NCBI RefSeq assembly: GCF_005405905.1
Contig: NZ_BJHU01000057.1
Coordinates: 1-64,000 of the forward strand
Origin: Acidovorax sp. NB1
GTDB taxonomy: Bacteria; Pseudomonadota; Gammaproteobacteria; Burkholderiales; Burkholderiaceae_C
Direction: 5' to 3'
DNA: 64,000 bases
Shown here: positions 17,936-29,422 of the stretch, piece by piece
Position numbering within the stretch: the first letter of the stretch is position 1
How the letters are laid out: every line of letters begins with the position of its first letter
The notes under the pieces: model-generated
Seen by the model: only the letters and a program-made list of their open reading frames with translations
Database searches by the model: none
Told to the model about the DNA's origin: nothing
Translations under genes and position numbers: made by a program

Positions 17936-18886
17936 ATGATGCGATTTCTGTTGAAGCGCCTGGGCGGCGCCGTGGTGGTGCTGGCCCTGGTGGCAGTGCT
18001 GGTGTTCTGCCTCACGCGGCTGGCCTCAGGCGACCCGGTGGCGCTGCTGCTGGGTGACCAGGCCACCGCCGCCGACATTGCCCAGGCCCGCGCGCAGTAT
18101 GGGCTGGACCAACCCCTGCCCGTGCAGTTTGCGCTGTGGGTGGGCGAGCTGCTGCAGGGCAACCTGGGGCAGTCGCTGTTTCTGCAGCGCCCCGTGGCCC
18201 AGGCCCTGCTGGAGCGGGCCGAGCCCACGCTGTTCCTCGCGCTGTTTGCCGTGGGCATTGCCGCGCTGGTGGGCGTGCCCTGCGGCATGGCCGCCGCCGT
18301 CTGGCGCGGTAGCGCCACTGACCAGGCCGTGAGCGGCGTGGCCATGCTGGGCGCGAGCGTGCCCAGCTTCTGGTTGGGCCTCATCCTCATCCAGCTGTTT
18401 GCGGTCAAGTTGGGGTGGTTTCCCGCCTCGGGCTATGGCGACCCCACGGCCACGCTGGGCGAGCGGCTGTCGCACCTCATGCTGCCCGCGCTGGTGCTGG
18501 GGCTGCTCAATTCAGCGCTCATCATCCGTTTCACGCGCGCGTCCATGCTCGACATCCTGGGCGAAGACTACGTGCGTACCGCCCGCGCCAAGGGCCTACC
18601 CGAGGGCACCATCATGGTCAAGCATGTGCTGCGCAATGCGCTGGTGCCCATCGTCACCGTGCTGGGGCTGACCATGGCGCTGATGATTGGTGGCACCGTG
18701 GTGACCGAGACCGTCTTCAACCTGCCCGGCGTGGGCAACCTGGTGGTGCGGGCCGTGCTGCGGCGCGACTACCCCGTGATCCAGGGCACGCTCTTGGTGA
18801 TTGCCGCCATCTACGTCTTCATCAACCTGGCCATCGACTTTCTGTACACGCTGGTGGACCCCCGTATCCGCCTGGAAGCCCCATGA
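17936..18886 (+). CDS. ABC transporter permease, DppB type
   Basis: First inner-membrane subunit of the oligopeptide-type importer, 316 residues with six predicted segments. Visible features are the N-terminal FLLKRLGGAVVVLALVAVLVF, the RFTRASMLDILGEDYVRTAR segment and AKGLPEGTIMVKHVLRNALVP, which is the EAA loop contacting the ATPases. It starts 18 bases after the receptor gene; the second of the two adjacent ATGs could also be used. It overlaps the next permease by the ATGA type. Confidence 0.92.
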   Translation: MMRFLLKRLGGAVVVLALVAVLVFCLTRLASGDPVALLLGDQATAADIAQARAQYGLDQPLPVQFALWVGELLQGNLGQSLFLQRPVAQALLERAEPTLFLALFAVGIAALVGVPCGMAAAVWRGSATDQAVSGVAMLGASVPSFWLGLILIQLFAVKLGWFPASGYGDPTATLGERLSHLMLPALVLGLLNSALIIRFTRASMLDILGEDYVRTARAKGLPEGTIMVKHVLRNALVPIVTVLGLTMALMIGGTVVTETVFNLPGVGNLVVRAVLRRDYPVIQGTLLVIAAIYVFINLAIDFLYTLVDPRIRLEAP

Positions 18887-19742
18887 ACCCGAGCCCTTCT
18901 TTCTGGCACCGCCTGCGGGCCGTGCTGCGCCGCCTGTTCGCCCGCAAGGTGGTGCTGGCTGCAGCCATCGTGATTGCACTGGTGGCCACCGTTGCCGTTG
19001 TGTTCCCCTGGGTGTCTGACGCCGACCCCAACGCCCTGTCCATCAGCGAGCGCCTGCACGCGCCTTCGGGCGCGCACTGGGCAGGCACCGACGAACTGGG
19101 CCGCGACGTGTTGCTGCGCATCGTGCACGGCGCGCGCTACTCGCTGCTGATTGGCCTGGTCACCGCTGCGGGCGCCGTACTGCTGGGCACGCTGCTGGGC
19201 ATGCTGGCGGGGTTCTTCCGCAAGCTCGACGCCCCGCTGATGCGCTTGGTGGACGCGATGATGTCCTTCCCCGACATCCTGCTGGGCATTGCCCTCGTGT
19301 CCATCCTGGGCGTGTCGCTGTGGAACGTGATGCTGGCGCTGGTCATCGTCTACACCCCGCGTGTGGCCCGCGTGGTGCGCGCCACCACGCTGGTGCTGCG
19401 CGAGCTGCTGTTTGTGGACGCAGCACGCGCCCTGGGCGTGCGCACGCACCTCATCCTGTGGCGCCACATCCTGCCCAACCTGATGTCGCCCATCCTGGTG
19501 CAGGTGACGTTCATCTTTGCCTACGCCATCCTGGCCGAGGCGGGCCTGTCCTTTCTGGGCGTGGGCGTGCCGCCCGACATCCCCACCTGGGGCACCATGA
19601 TTGCGGGCAGCCTGGACTATGCCGACAAGGCGTTCTGGACCATCTTTGCCCCCGGCGTGGCCATCGTGCTCACGGCCCTGTCGCTGCAGATGCTGGGCGA
19701 CGGCGTGCGCGACCTGCTCGACCCCAAACTGAAGAAGACCGT

Positions 19743-19746
<4 letters not shown>
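18883..19746 (+). CDS. ABC transporter permease, DppC type
   Basis: Second membrane subunit, 287 residues with six predicted segments. The family motif GTDELGRDVLLRIVHGARYSL lies near residue 65. The cytoplasmic loop VDAARALGVRTHLILWRHILPN near 180 and the SFLGVGVPPDIPTWGTMI stretch near 225 complete the pattern. The start overlaps the previous stop by ATGA at 18883, which decides against longer frames. Coupled translation with its neighbours on both sides is likely. Confidence 0.92.
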
Positions 19747-20803
<1,057 letters not shown>

Positions 20804-20807
<4 letters not shown>

Positions 20808-21826
20808 ACGCCGTCCTGAACCCACACCCCACCATGGCCCCACCCGATACCGCTGCACCGCTTTTGGAAATTGCCCACCTGCGCAAGCACTTTGGCAGCG
20901 GCCCACACCCCGTGCGTGCGGTGGACGACGTGAACTTCACCATCCACCGGGGCGAGACCCTGGGCCTGGTGGGCGAATCGGGCTCGGGCAAGAGCACCAT
21001 TGGCCGCCTGCTCACGCGCCTGGTAGACCCGACGAGCGGCGCCATGCGTTACCACGGCGGCGCTGCGCCGCAAGACCTGGCCCAGCTCTCGCAGTCGCAA
21101 TACCGGCCGCTGCGCTCGCAGATCCAGATCATTTTTCAAGACCCCTACGCCAGCCTGAACCCCCGTATGCGCATCCGCGATGTGCTGGCCGAGGCGCTGG
21201 ATACGCACGGCCTGGCCAAGGGCGCTGCACGCCTGCCGCGCATCCACCAGTTGCTGGAGCAGGTGGGCCTGCGGCCCGAGCATGCAGAGCGTTTTCCGCA
21301 CGAGTTCTCGGGCGGGCAGCGCCAGCGCATTGGCATTGCGCGTGCGCTGGCGGTGGAGCCCCAGTTCATCGTGGCCGACGAGCCACTGTCGGCGCTGGAC
21401 GTGTCCATCCAGGCACAGGTCGTGAACCTGCTGGGCGAGCTGAAAGAGCAGTTGGGCCTGACGCTGCTGTTCATCTCGCACGATCTGGATGTGGTGGAGT
21501 ACCTGTGCGACCGCGTGGTGGTGCTGTACCTGGGCCGGGTGATGGAGATCGCCCCGACCGAGGCGCTGTACGCCACGCCCCAGCATCCCTACACCCAGGC
21601 CCTGCTGGCCGCCGCACCCATCCCTGACCCCGCCCAGCGCCGCAGCATTGCGCTGCTGCAAGGCGACCTGCCCAGCCCGGCCAACCCGCCCTCGGGCTGC
21701 GTGTTCCGCACCCGCTGCCCACAGGCCGAGGCGCGCTGCGCCAGCGCCGACATGCAGCTGCGCGAAGTGGCCCCCGGCCACCTGCACGCCTGCTGGAAAA
21801 CCGCACCAACACACCCCGCACCATGA
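20804..21826 (+). CDS. ABC transporter ATP-binding protein, DppF type
   Basis: Second ATPase, 340 residues. Walker A is [13 protein letters not shown], the signature [10 protein letters not shown], Walker [13 protein letters not shown], and the switch histidine FISHDLDVV. The C-terminal tail has the [14 protein letters not shown] pattern. ATGA overlaps on both sides place it firmly in the same translation unit. Having two separate ATPases, two permeases and one receptor makes the importer complete. Confidence 0.93.
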
Positions 21827-23106
21827 CCGACTTCCTACTCGACCACCGCTGCAAGGGCTACCCCCTGCACGCCACGCCCTGCCGCCCCGCCGACCTGGGC
21901 CAGCGCGGCTGGAACGTGCTGGCGGGCGACCTGCCCTTGCCCATTGCCGTCATCCGCGAAAGTGCCCTGGCCCACAACCTGGCGTGGATGCAGGCCTATG
22001 CCGAGCGCAAGGGCGTGGCCCTGGCGCCGCACGGCAAGACCACGCTGTCGCCCGAGCTGTTTGCAGAGCAGCTGCAGGCGGGCGCCTGGGGCCTGACCTT
22101 TGCCACCGTGTACCAGCTCAGCGTGGGGGTGGAGGCCGGTGCGCGCCGCGCCATCATCGCCAACCAGGTGCTGGGCGATGCCGACCTGGACGGCCTGCAC
22201 GCACTGCTGCAGCGCCACGCCGACCTGCGCGTGTGGTTCCTCATCGACAGCCTGGCGCAGCTGCGCTGCATTGAAGACTGGGCCGAGCGGCGCGGCCACA
22301 CTGCGCGCGGAGAAAAACGCCTGGACACCCTGCTGGAGATGGGCGTGCCCGGCCAGCGCACCGGCTGCCGCACGCTGGAAGAGGCTTTGGCGCTGGCCCA
22401 GTCCATCGCCCAATCGCCCGCCGTGCAGCTGGGCGGCGTGGAATGCTACGAGGGCGGCGTGGCCCGCTGCGACAGCGAGCACGATGCACGCGAAGTCACG
22501 GCACTGGTGCGCCGCGTGACCGCAGTGGCCCGCGCGTGCGATGCGCAGGGCCTGTTTGCCGATGCCGAGATCCTGCTCACCGCAGGCGGCTCGGCCGTGT
22601 TCGACCTTGTCATCCCGCTGCTGCGCACCCAGGGCTTGTCCAAGCCCGTGCTGGGCGTGCTGCGCTCGGGCTGCTACATCACGCACGACCATGGCAACTA
22701 CCAGCGCTTCTTGAAGCATGTGGAGCAGCGCGAGGGGCTGGACGCCTCGCTGCGCCCTGCGCTCGAAGTCTGGACCCTGGTGCAATCGGTGCCCGAGCCT
22801 GGGCTGGCCCTGCTCAGCGGCGGGCGGCGTGATGTCTCGTACGATCTGGAGATGCCCGTGCCCGTGCGCTGGGCGCCGCGCCACGAGCGCCGCGCTGCCA
22901 GCACCCCCACCGGGTGGACGGTGAGCGCGCTCAACGACCACCACGCCTACCTGCGCTACGACCCCGCAACAGGCCCCGCCCCCGCCGTGGGCGACCGGGT
23001 GGCCCTGGGCATTTCGCACCCCTGCACCACTTTTGACAAATGGCGCTGGCTGCCCGTCGTGGACGACGAAGGCACCATCACCCGCGCCATCAGCACCCGT
23101 TTTTGA
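21823..23106 (+). CDS. D-amino-acid deaminase / D-threonine aldolase-like PLP enzyme
   Basis: A 427-residue fold-type III (alanine racemase-like) PLP enzyme. The PLP lysine is probably Lys72 in LAPHGKTT. The C-terminal zinc-site pattern of D-serine dehydratase-like proteins is present as His399 and Cys401 in GISHPCTTFDKW. Relatives convert D-serine to pyruvate and ammonia or cleave D-threonine; the exact substrate cannot be read from sequence. It overlaps the ATPase gene by ATGA and is followed directly by the regulator. D-aminoacylase in the same operon would supply free D-amino acids, and RidA would remove the enamine product. Confidence 0.82.
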   Translation: MTDFLLDHRCKGYPLHATPCRPADLGQRGWNVLAGDLPLPIAVIRESALAHNLAWMQAYAERKGVALAPHGKTTLSPELFAEQLQAGAWGLTFATVYQLSVGVEAGARRAIIANQVLGDADLDGLHALLQRHADLRVWFLIDSLAQLRCIEDWAERRGHTARGEKRLDTLLEMGVPGQRTGCRTLEEALALAQSIAQSPAVQLGGVECYEGGVARCDSEHDAREVTALVRRVTAVARACDAQGLFADAEILLTAGGSAVFDLVIPLLRTQGLSKPVLGVLRSGCYITHDHGNYQRFLKHVEQREGLDASLRPALEVWTLVQSVPEPGLALLSGGRRDVSYDLEMPVPVRWAPRHERRAASTPTGWTVSALNDHHAYLRYDPATGPAPAVGDRVALGISHPCTTFDKWRWLPVVDDEGTITRAISTRF

Positions 23107-23108
23107 CC

Positions 23109-24071
23109 ATGTCCAAAGCTACCCCTACCAGCCTGCTGCAACAACTGCGCGAGCGCCAGCCCGAACTGCCCGAGGCGCAGCGCAACGTGGTGCGCGTGGT
23201 GCTGGACGACCCGCGCGCCGCGGTAGTCGCCACCGTGGAGCAACTGGCGCAGCAAGCGGGAGTCTCCATGCCCACCATCGTGCGCACCTGCCGCAGCTTT
23301 GGCCACGACTCGGTGCGCGAATTCATGGTCGCCCTGGCGCAGGACTTGGCCGTCTCGGGCTCGCACCTGCACCGCAGCGTGCTGGCCGATGACACGGCGC
23401 AAGACGTGGCCAGCAAGATCGTGCACGCCGCCGTCTCGTCGCTGACCGAGCTGGGGCGCAACCTCGATGCCGAGGTGCTTGACCAGGTGGCCGAGCGGCT
23501 GGCGCAGGCGCGGCGCATCGACTGCTACTCGGTCGGTGCGGCATCGACCTTCATGGCGAGCGAACTGCAAAGCCGCCTGTTCCGCCTGGGTTGCACGGCC
23601 AACGCGATTTTTGATGCGCACCAGCAACTCGTGTCGGCCAGTACGCTGGGGCCCGATGGCGTGGCCTTCGTCATCTCGCACGTGGGGCGCATGCCCTATG
23701 CGCTGGAGGCGGCACGGTTTGCCCGCTCGCAAGGCGCCACCGTGGTGGCACTGACCCAGCCCGGCACACCGCTGGCCGAAGTGGCCGACCTGGTGCTGGC
23801 CGTGTCGGTGCCGCAAGACGCTGTGATGCGCGTAGGCACCGAGGCCTATCTGGCCCACCTGGTGGTCATCGAGATCCTGACCGTGCGCCTGGCGCAAAGA
23901 CTGGGCCCCGTGGCCACCCGCGGGCTGCAGCAATTCAAGCAACTGCTGCACAAACACGGTTTTGACAGCGCCGAGTACGTCGGTGCCTTTGACAGCCACG
24001 CGGGCCAGAACCCTTCCAGCGCCGCCAGCCAAGCCCCGGAACCATCGCGCGGCCGGGCCGCAGAGGAATGA
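23109..24071 (+). CDS. RpiR/MurR-family transcriptional regulator
   Basis: A 320-residue regulator with an N-terminal helix-turn-helix domain, including QAGVSMPTIVRTCRSFG at about 49-65. A SIS phosphosugar-binding domain spans about 120-270, with YSVGAASTFMASELQSRLFRLG and FVISHVGRMPYALEAARFA. The ATG at 23109 lies two bases after the deaminase stop; the frame continues upstream to 23040 but without family similarity. It is embedded in the operon it probably controls. The two palindromes in the divergent promoter region at 16190-16306 are its likely targets. Confidence 0.88.
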   Translation: MSKATPTSLLQQLRERQPELPEAQRNVVRVVLDDPRAAVVATVEQLAQQAGVSMPTIVRTCRSFGHDSVREFMVALAQDLAVSGSHLHRSVLADDTAQDVASKIVHAAVSSLTELGRNLDAEVLDQVAERLAQARRIDCYSVGAASTFMASELQSRLFRLGCTANAIFDAHQQLVSASTLGPDGVAFVISHVGRMPYALEAARFARSQGATVVALTQPGTPLAEVADLVLAVSVPQDAVMRVGTEAYLAHLVVIEILTVRLAQRLGPVATRGLQQFKQLLHKHGFDSAEYVGAFDSHAGQNPSSAASQAPEPSRGRAAEE

Positions 24072-24072
24072 C

Positions 24073-25590
24073 ATGGCGCACGCAACGCTGCTGAGCAATG
24101 GCCGCATCGTGGATGGCACCCCCCGCCCCGGCTGGGTGGGTGATCTGCTGATCGAAGGCGACCACATCACCGCCCTGGCCCCGCACGGCCAGATCGACCC
24201 CACCGCCCTGGCCCGTGCGCGGGCCAGCGCAAACTTCACTGAGGTGGACTGCACCGGCCGGGTGATCGCCCCCGGCTTCATCGACGTGCACACACACGAC
24301 GACGCCGCCGTGCTGGACGCACCCGCCATGCTGCCCAAGCTCTCGCAGGGCATCACCACCGTGATCGTGGGCAACTGCGGGATCTCGCTGGCGCCGGTGG
24401 TGACCGACAGCCCGCTCGCCCCCCTCTCGCTGCTGGGGCGCCTGCAGTTTCGCCACGCCAGCATGACCGACTACGCGCGCGCCGTGGACGCCGCCCAGCC
24501 CGCCGTGAACGTGGCCGCGCTGATGGGCCACACGGCCCTGCGCATGCGCCACCTGGCCGACCTGCGCCAGACGGCCACCGCCGACGAGCGCGCCGCCATG
24601 GCCGCTGACATGGAAGAAGCGATGGCCGCCGGGGCGCTGGGCCTGTCATCGGGCATCTTCTACAGTGAGGCCTATGCGGCCGATGTCGAAGAGCTGGTGG
24701 CCGTGGCCTCGGTGGCAGCGCGCCACGGCGGCGTGTATGCCACCCACATCCGCGACGAGCTGGCGGGCATCCTGCCAGCGCTGCAGGAGGCGGCGCTCAC
24801 CGCGCGCCAGTCGGGCCTGCCGCTGGTGATCTCGCACCACAAATGCGCGGGCCCCGCCAACTGGGGCCGCACGCGCGAGACGCTGCCGCTGATCGACCGG
24901 CTGGCCCAGCAGCAAGAGATTGCGATGGACGTCTACCCTTACACCGCAGGCTCCACGGTGCTGCGCGAGGACCTGGTGGACGGCATCATCGACATCCTCA
25001 TCACCGGCAGCCAGCCGCACCCTGAGATGGCCGGGCGCTACCTGGCCGACATTGCGCGCGAGTGGGGCGTGCCCCAGCAAGAGGCCGCCGTGCGCCTCAA
25101 GCCCGGCGGGGCCTGCTACTTCCAGATGCGCGAGGACGATGTGGAGCGCGTGATTGCGCACCCGCTGTCCATGATCGGATCGGACGGGCTGCCACACGAC
25201 GAGCGCCCGCACCCACGCCTGTGGGGCGCGTTTCCGCGCGTGCTGGCCTGCTACTGGCGCGACAAGGGCCTGCTGCAGCTGGAAGAAGCGGTGCACAAGA
25301 TGACGGGTTTGTCGGCCCAGCGTTTTCGCCTGGGCGGGCGTGGCCTGCTGCAGGCGGGCCACATGGCCGATGTGGTGGTGTTTGACCCAGAGCGGGTACG
25401 CGACCTGGCCACGTTCGAGCAGCCCCAGCAGTTCAGCGAGGGCATCGAGCAGGTGTGGGTGAATGGTGTGCTGAGCTACACCGCCACGCAGCGCGCCACC
25501 GGGGCGCGGGCGGGTCGCTTTGTGCGGCGGCACGGCGGGTCGCAGGCGGCGGCTCCACAGCGCGATTCAGCCGCAATTGCTATCAAATAA
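24073..25590 (+). CDS. N-acyl-D-amino-acid deacylase (D-aminoacylase)
   Basis: Amidohydrolase that frees D-amino acids from N-acyl derivatives. The 505-residue protein has the metal motif HTHDD (His73, His75), a likely Cys102 metal ligand in GNCGIS, THIRDE, SHHKC and the catalytic GSDGLPHD, as in the known D-aminoacylases. Length fits the family. It begins one base after the regulator stop and is the last gene of the operon. The final residues AIAIK and the TAA stop are encoded by dispersed repeat copy C, which suggests the original C terminus was altered by that element. Confidence 0.9.
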   Translation: MAHATLLSNGRIVDGTPRPGWVGDLLIEGDHITALAPHGQIDPTALARARASANFTEVDCTGRVIAPGFIDVHTHDDAAVLDAPAMLPKLSQGITTVIVGNCGISLAPVVTDSPLAPLSLLGRLQFRHASMTDYARAVDAAQPAVNVAALMGHTALRMRHLADLRQTATADERAAMAADMEEAMAAGALGLSSGIFYSEAYAADVEELVAVASVAARHGGVYATHIRDELAGILPALQEAALTARQSGLPLVISHHKCAGPANWGRTRETLPLIDRLAQQQEIAMDVYPYTAGSTVLREDLVDGIIDILITGSQPHPEMAGRYLADIAREWGVPQQEAAVRLKPGGACYFQMREDDVERVIAHPLSMIGSDGLPHDERPHPRLWGAFPRVLACYWRDKGLLQLEEAVHKMTGLSAQRFRLGGRGLLQAGHMADVVVFDPERVRDLATFEQPQQFSEGIEQVWVNGVLSYTATQRATGARAGRFVRRHGGSQAAAPQRDSAAIAIK

Positions 25591-25632
25591 ATAGCTTAAA
25601 GGGCATACCTGTCGCGCGCAGAGGGCTACTTT
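25578..25632 (+). repeat. Dispersed repeat copy C, supplies a stop codon
   Basis: TGCTATCAAATAAATAGCTT, then AAAGGGCATACC and TGTCGCGCGCAGAGGGCTAC. The first arm encodes the last residues of the D-aminoacylase, and the TAA at 25588 within it is the stop. Confidence 0.78.
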
Positions 25633-25640
25633 TACTTCAA

Positions 25641-26144
25641 TTATTTGGCGGGACGGGTGAGCGACAGGCGCCGCATGAGCTGCTGCACCAGGTCGGTCCG
25701 CATGTTGCGGTAGAGCAGCGCCTCTTCGGCCTCCTTGGCCAGGGCGATGGTTTCGTTGTAGCTGATGTCGCGCTGCTGCAGCAGCTCGGTCTCGGGGATC
25801 AGCTCTGCGCCTGCCGGGGTGCGCAGGCGGAACTTGATGCGCAGGCGCAGCTGCAGTTCGCGCACCTGGCCCGAGGCATTGAGCCCCACCACCGCACGCT
25901 CCTGCTGCTCCTGCAGCAGGTCCAGAATGGCCTCGGCCGTGGGCATGGCCGCCGGGTCGCGCAGCAGCTGCAGCTGGCCGCCCGATCCCTCCAGCGTGCG
26001 CTGCAGCTCCCGCGCCAGGGGTGAACTGGCGGGGGCTGCAATGTAGAGCGAGCCAAACCCGAACTCCGGCACGCCGCGCAGCCGGAATCCGCAGGCAGAC
26101 AACAGGGCCACCGGGGCCAGGCTGAGCAGGGTGCGTTTGTTCAT
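25641..26144 (-). CDS. lptE: LPS-assembly lipoprotein LptE
   Basis: Plug subunit of the LptD outer-membrane translocon for lipopolysaccharide, 167 residues. The signal peptide ends in the lipobox LLSAC with Cys18. GFRLRG right after the cysteine and SPLARELQRTL downstream are typical. It starts four bases after leuS on the same strand, the standard leuS-lptE order. The usual next gene, holA, is missing here; the end of the D-aminoacylase operon abuts it convergently instead. Confidence 0.92.
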   Translation of the reverse strand: MNKRTLLSLAPVALLSACGFRLRGVPEFGFGSLYIAAPASSPLARELQRTLEGSGGQLQLLRDPAAMPTAEAILDLLQEQQERAVVGLNASGQVRELQLRLRIKFRLRTPAGAELIPETELLQQRDISYNETIALAKEAEEALLYRNMRTDLVQQLMRRLSLTRPAK

Positions 26145-26148
26145 GGGG

Positions 26149-28872
26149 TCAGACCACCACGTTCACCAGACGACCGGGCACCACGATCACGCGCTTGGGC
26201 GCCGCACCGGCAGCCTGCGCCGTGAAGGCCTCGCTGGCCAGCGCAATGCGCTCGATCTCGGCCTTGTCGGCCTGCGCAGGCACGTGGATGGAGCCGCGCA
26301 GCTTGCCGTTGACCTGCAGCATGAGTTCGATCTCGTCCTGCACCAGGGCGCCGGCATCGACCTGTGGCCAGGGGGCGTCGAGCAGGTCGCCCAGCGTACC
26401 GGCGTAGCCCAGGCCTTGCCACAGGCTGTGCGCGATGTGGGGCGTAGCGGGGTACAGGCAGCGCAGCAGGATGCCAAAGCCTTCGATCAGCGCCACCTGG
26501 GCACCGGCCGAGTCGGTGGCCTTGAAGTCCTCAAGCGCGTTGATCATCTTCATCGCGCCGGAGACCACGGTGTTGTACTGCATGCGCTGGTAGTCGTAGT
26601 CCACCTGCTTGAGCACGTTGTGGATCTCCAGACGCAGGGCCTTGGCCTCTTTGCCAAACTGCACGTCCTGCAGGCTCTTGGCGCCGGCCACGCTGGCCAG
26701 GGCGGCATCGCGGTCAATGGCGGCGAGCTTGAGACCGAAGTTCCACACGCGGCGCAGGAAGCGGTAGCTGCCTTCCACCGCCGCGTCGTTCCACTCCAGC
26801 GTGGCTTCGGGCGGGGCGGTGAACATGGTGTACAGGCGGGCGGTGTCGGCGCCGTACTTCTCGATCAGGTCCTGCGGGTCCACGCCGTTGTTCTTGGACT
26901 TGGACATGGTGCCCACGCCCTCGTAGTCGATGGGCGTGCCCACGGGCAGCATGCCGTCGCCGCTGGTGGCTTCGTTCTTGAGCTTGGCGCCGATGATCTT
27001 GCCGCCCTCATCCAGCACATGCTCCACGTCGTGCGGCCAGAAGTAGTCCTTGCCGCCCTTGGCGGTGCGGCGGCTGTAGATGTGGTTGAGCACCATGCCC
27101 TGCGTGAGCAGCTTGGTAAAGGGCTCATCCACCTTGACCAGCCCCAGGTCGCGCATGACCTTGGTCCAGAAGCGGGCGTACAGCAAGTGCAGGATGGCGT
27201 GTTCGATGCCGCCGATGTACTGGTCCATGCCGCTGCCGCCGGTGGCATGTTGCTGGTCCCGCATCCAGTAGGCGGTACCGTCCGCCACCATCGCGTCGGC
27301 ATTCTTGGGGTCGCAATACCGCATGAAGTACCACGAGCTGTCCACAAACGTGTCCATGGTGTCCGTCTCGCGGCGGGCGGGCTTGCCGCACACGGGGCAG
27401 GTCACGCCGGCATGGAAGCCTTCGTGTTTGTGCAGCGGATTGCCCGAGCCGTCGGGAATGCAGTCTTGCGGCAGCACCACGGGCAGGTCTTTTTCGGGCA
27501 CGGGCACGGCGCCGTGCTCGTCGCAGTGGATGATCGGGATCGGCGTGCCCCAGTAGCGCTGGCGGCTCACGCCCCAGTCGCGCAGGCGCCAGGTAGTCTT
27601 CTTCTCGCCCAGGCCCTTTTGCTCCAGCGCATGGGCCACGGCGTTCACCGCGTCCTTGTAGTTCAGGCCGCTGAAGCTGTCGGAGTTGATGGTCACGCCG
27701 CGCTGCTTGTCGCCGTACCAGTCATTCCACTGGTGGTAGTCAAAGTGCTCGCCATCGACCAGCACGACTTGCTTGATCTCGATGCCGTACTTGAGGGCGA
27801 AAGCAAAGTCGCGCTCGTCGTGGGCGGGCACACCCATCACGGCGCCGTCGCCATAGCCCATCAGCACGTAGTTGCCGACCCAGACCTCGACCTTTTCTTC
27901 GGTGAGGGGGTGTGTGACGAACAGGCCCGTGGGCACGCCCTTCTTCTCTTGCGTGGCCAGCTCGGCCTCGGTGGTGCCGCCGCTCTTGCATTCTTCGATG
28001 AAGGCCTTGAGCGCGGGGTTGGTCTTGGCGGCATGGGCCGCCAGGGGGTGCTCGGGCGCCACGGCGCAGAAGGTCACGCCCATGATGGTGTCGGCACGCG
28101 TGGTGAACACGTACATCTTGCCGTCGCCAATCAGCGCGCCGCCGTCGCCCGCGATGTCGTGCGTGAACGCAAAACGCACGCCTTCGCTCTTGCCGATCCA
28201 GTTCTCCTGCATCAGCTTCACGCGCTCGGGCCAGCCGGGCAGCTTGTCGCCGGTCACAAAGCCCAGCAGTTCTTCGGCGTAGTCGGTGATCTTGAGGTAG
28301 TAGCCGGGGATCTCACGCTTCTCGACCGTGGCGCCGGTGCGCCAGCCCTTGCCGTCAATGACCTGCTCGTTGGCCAGCACGGTCTGGTCCACCGGGTCCC
28401 AGTTCACGACCTGGGTCTTGCGGTAGGCGATGCCCTTTTCCAGCATTTTCAGGAACAGCCACTGGTTCCATTGGTAGTACTCTGGGTCGCAGGTGGCGAC
28501 TTCGCGGCTCCAGTCGATGGCCAGGCCCATGGCCTGCATCTGCTTTTTCATGTAGGCGATGTTTTCGTACGTCCACTTCGCGGGTGGCACGCCGTTTTTC
28601 AGCGCTGCGTTCTCGGCGGGCAGGCCGAAGGCGTCCCAACCCATGGGCATCAAGACGTTGTGGCCGTTCATGCGCAGGTAGCGCGTGAGCATGTCGTTGA
28701 TGGTGTAGTTGCGCACGTGGCCCATGTGCAGCTTGCCGCTGGGGTAGGGCAGCATCGAGCAGGCGTAGAACTTCTTCTTGCTGGTGTCTTCCGTCACGCG
28801 GTAGGCGTCGGTGGCGGTCCAGTGGTCGTGCGCGGCGCGCTCGACGTCTTGGGGAGAGTATTTGTCTTGCAT
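26149..28872 (-). CDS. leuS: Leucyl-tRNA synthetase
   Basis: Class I synthetase, 907 residues. The HIGH signature appears as HMGH at 49-52, preceded by PYPSGKL. The editing domain lies in the middle, and the KMSKS loop appears as [12 protein letters not shown] about two thirds along. The C-terminal anticodon-binding and leucine-specific domains end at LVNVVV. Length matches bacterial LeuS. It precedes lptE and follows exbD after 97 bases in the conserved minus-strand cluster. A long open frame on the opposite strand is only its shadow. Confidence 0.98.
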   Translation of the reverse strand: MQDKYSPQDVERAAHDHWTATDAYRVTEDTSKKKFYACSMLPYPSGKLHMGHVRNYTINDMLTRYLRMNGHNVLMPMGWDAFGLPAENAALKNGVPPAKWTYENIAYMKKQMQAMGLAIDWSREVATCDPEYYQWNQWLFLKMLEKGIAYRKTQVVNWDPVDQTVLANEQVIDGKGWRTGATVEKREIPGYYLKITDYAEELLGFVTGDKLPGWPERVKLMQENWIGKSEGVRFAFTHDIAGDGGALIGDGKMYVFTTRADTIMGVTFCAVAPEHPLAAHAAKTNPALKAFIEECKSGGTTEAELATQEKKGVPTGLFVTHPLTEEKVEVWVGNYVLMGYGDGAVMGVPAHDERDFAFALKYGIEIKQVVLVDGEHFDYHQWNDWYGDKQRGVTINSDSFSGLNYKDAVNAVAHALEQKGLGEKKTTWRLRDWGVSRQRYWGTPIPIIHCDEHGAVPVPEKDLPVVLPQDCIPDGSGNPLHKHEGFHAGVTCPVCGKPARRETDTMDTFVDSSWYFMRYCDPKNADAMVADGTAYWMRDQQHATGGSGMDQYIGGIEHAILHLLYARFWTKVMRDLGLVKVDEPFTKLLTQGMVLNHIYSRRTAKGGKDYFWPHDVEHVLDEGGKIIGAKLKNEATSGDGMLPVGTPIDYEGVGTMSKSKNNGVDPQDLIEKYGADTARLYTMFTAPPEATLEWNDAAVEGSYRFLRRVWNFGLKLAAIDRDAALASVAGAKSLQDVQFGKEAKALRLEIHNVLKQVDYDYQRMQYNTVVSGAMKMINALEDFKATDSAGAQVALIEGFGILLRCLYPATPHIAHSLWQGLGYAGTLGDLLDAPWPQVDAGALVQDEIELMLQVNGKLRGSIHVPAQADKAEIERIALASEAFTAQAAGAAPKRVIVVPGRLVNVVV

Positions 28873-28969
28873 GGGGGCTCGGGGTGAGAGAAGAGTGCAG
28901 CCGCTGGCCGCGCTGCAGGGATTTTAGGCGGTCAGGGCCCTGCCCCGGCGGGCCACCGGTCCGGGCGCG

Positions 28970-29422
28970 TCAGCGCGATGGGGCAGGAGACGCGGGTGGG
29001 GCAGGACTTGCCGCTGGTTCGGCCACAAATCCGATGCGCTGCAGCCCGGCCAGGTGGGCCGCGCCCATGACTTCGACCACACGGCCATAGGGCACGGCAG
29101 CGTCTGCGCGCAGTTGCACCTCGGTGTCCGGGCGCTCAGCGCCAATGCGGCGCAGGCGCTCGGCCAGCGCAGCCTGCGACAGGGGTTGGTCATCCAGAAA
29201 CGCCTGGCCCGAGGCATCGACCACCAGCGTGACGAATTGCGGGGCCGTGCCGGGCGTGGCACCTTCGGTGCGCGGCAGGTCCAGCCGGATCGAGCTGGCC
29301 AGCAGCGGCGCCGTGAGGATGAAGATGACCACCAGCACCAGCATCACGTCCACCAGCGGCGTCATGTTGATGTCACTCATGGGCTGCGGCCCGGTGGTGC
29401 GTTCGAGTCGCCCGAAACTCAT
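28970..29422 (-). CDS. exbD: ExbD/TolR-family proton channel subunit
   Basis: A 150-residue inner-membrane protein with one N-terminal membrane segment. The conserved aspartate Asp25 is in MTPLVDVMLVLVVIF, as in ExbD and TolR. The periplasmic domain continues with VVDASGQAFLDDQPL and a proline/alanine-rich tail. It overlaps exbB by ATGA. With no tolA, tolB, pal or tonB nearby, ExbD and TolR are hard to separate. The dapB-exbB-exbD-leuS order is common in this family of bacteria. Confidence 0.85.
   Translation of the reverse strand: MSFGRLERTTGPQPMSDINMTPLVDVMLVLVVIFILTAPLLASSIRLDLPRTEGATPGTAPQFVTLVVDASGQAFLDDQPLSQAALAERLRRIGAERPDTEVQLRADAAVPYGRVVEVMGAAHLAGLQRIGFVAEPAASPAPPASPAPSR

Noticed and set aside
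26131..28887. A 918-codon plus-strand frame opposite leuS
   Set aside because: It is the complement of a perfect leucyl-tRNA synthetase gene; its His/Gly/Val-rich product is a typical shadow of GC-rich coding DNA.
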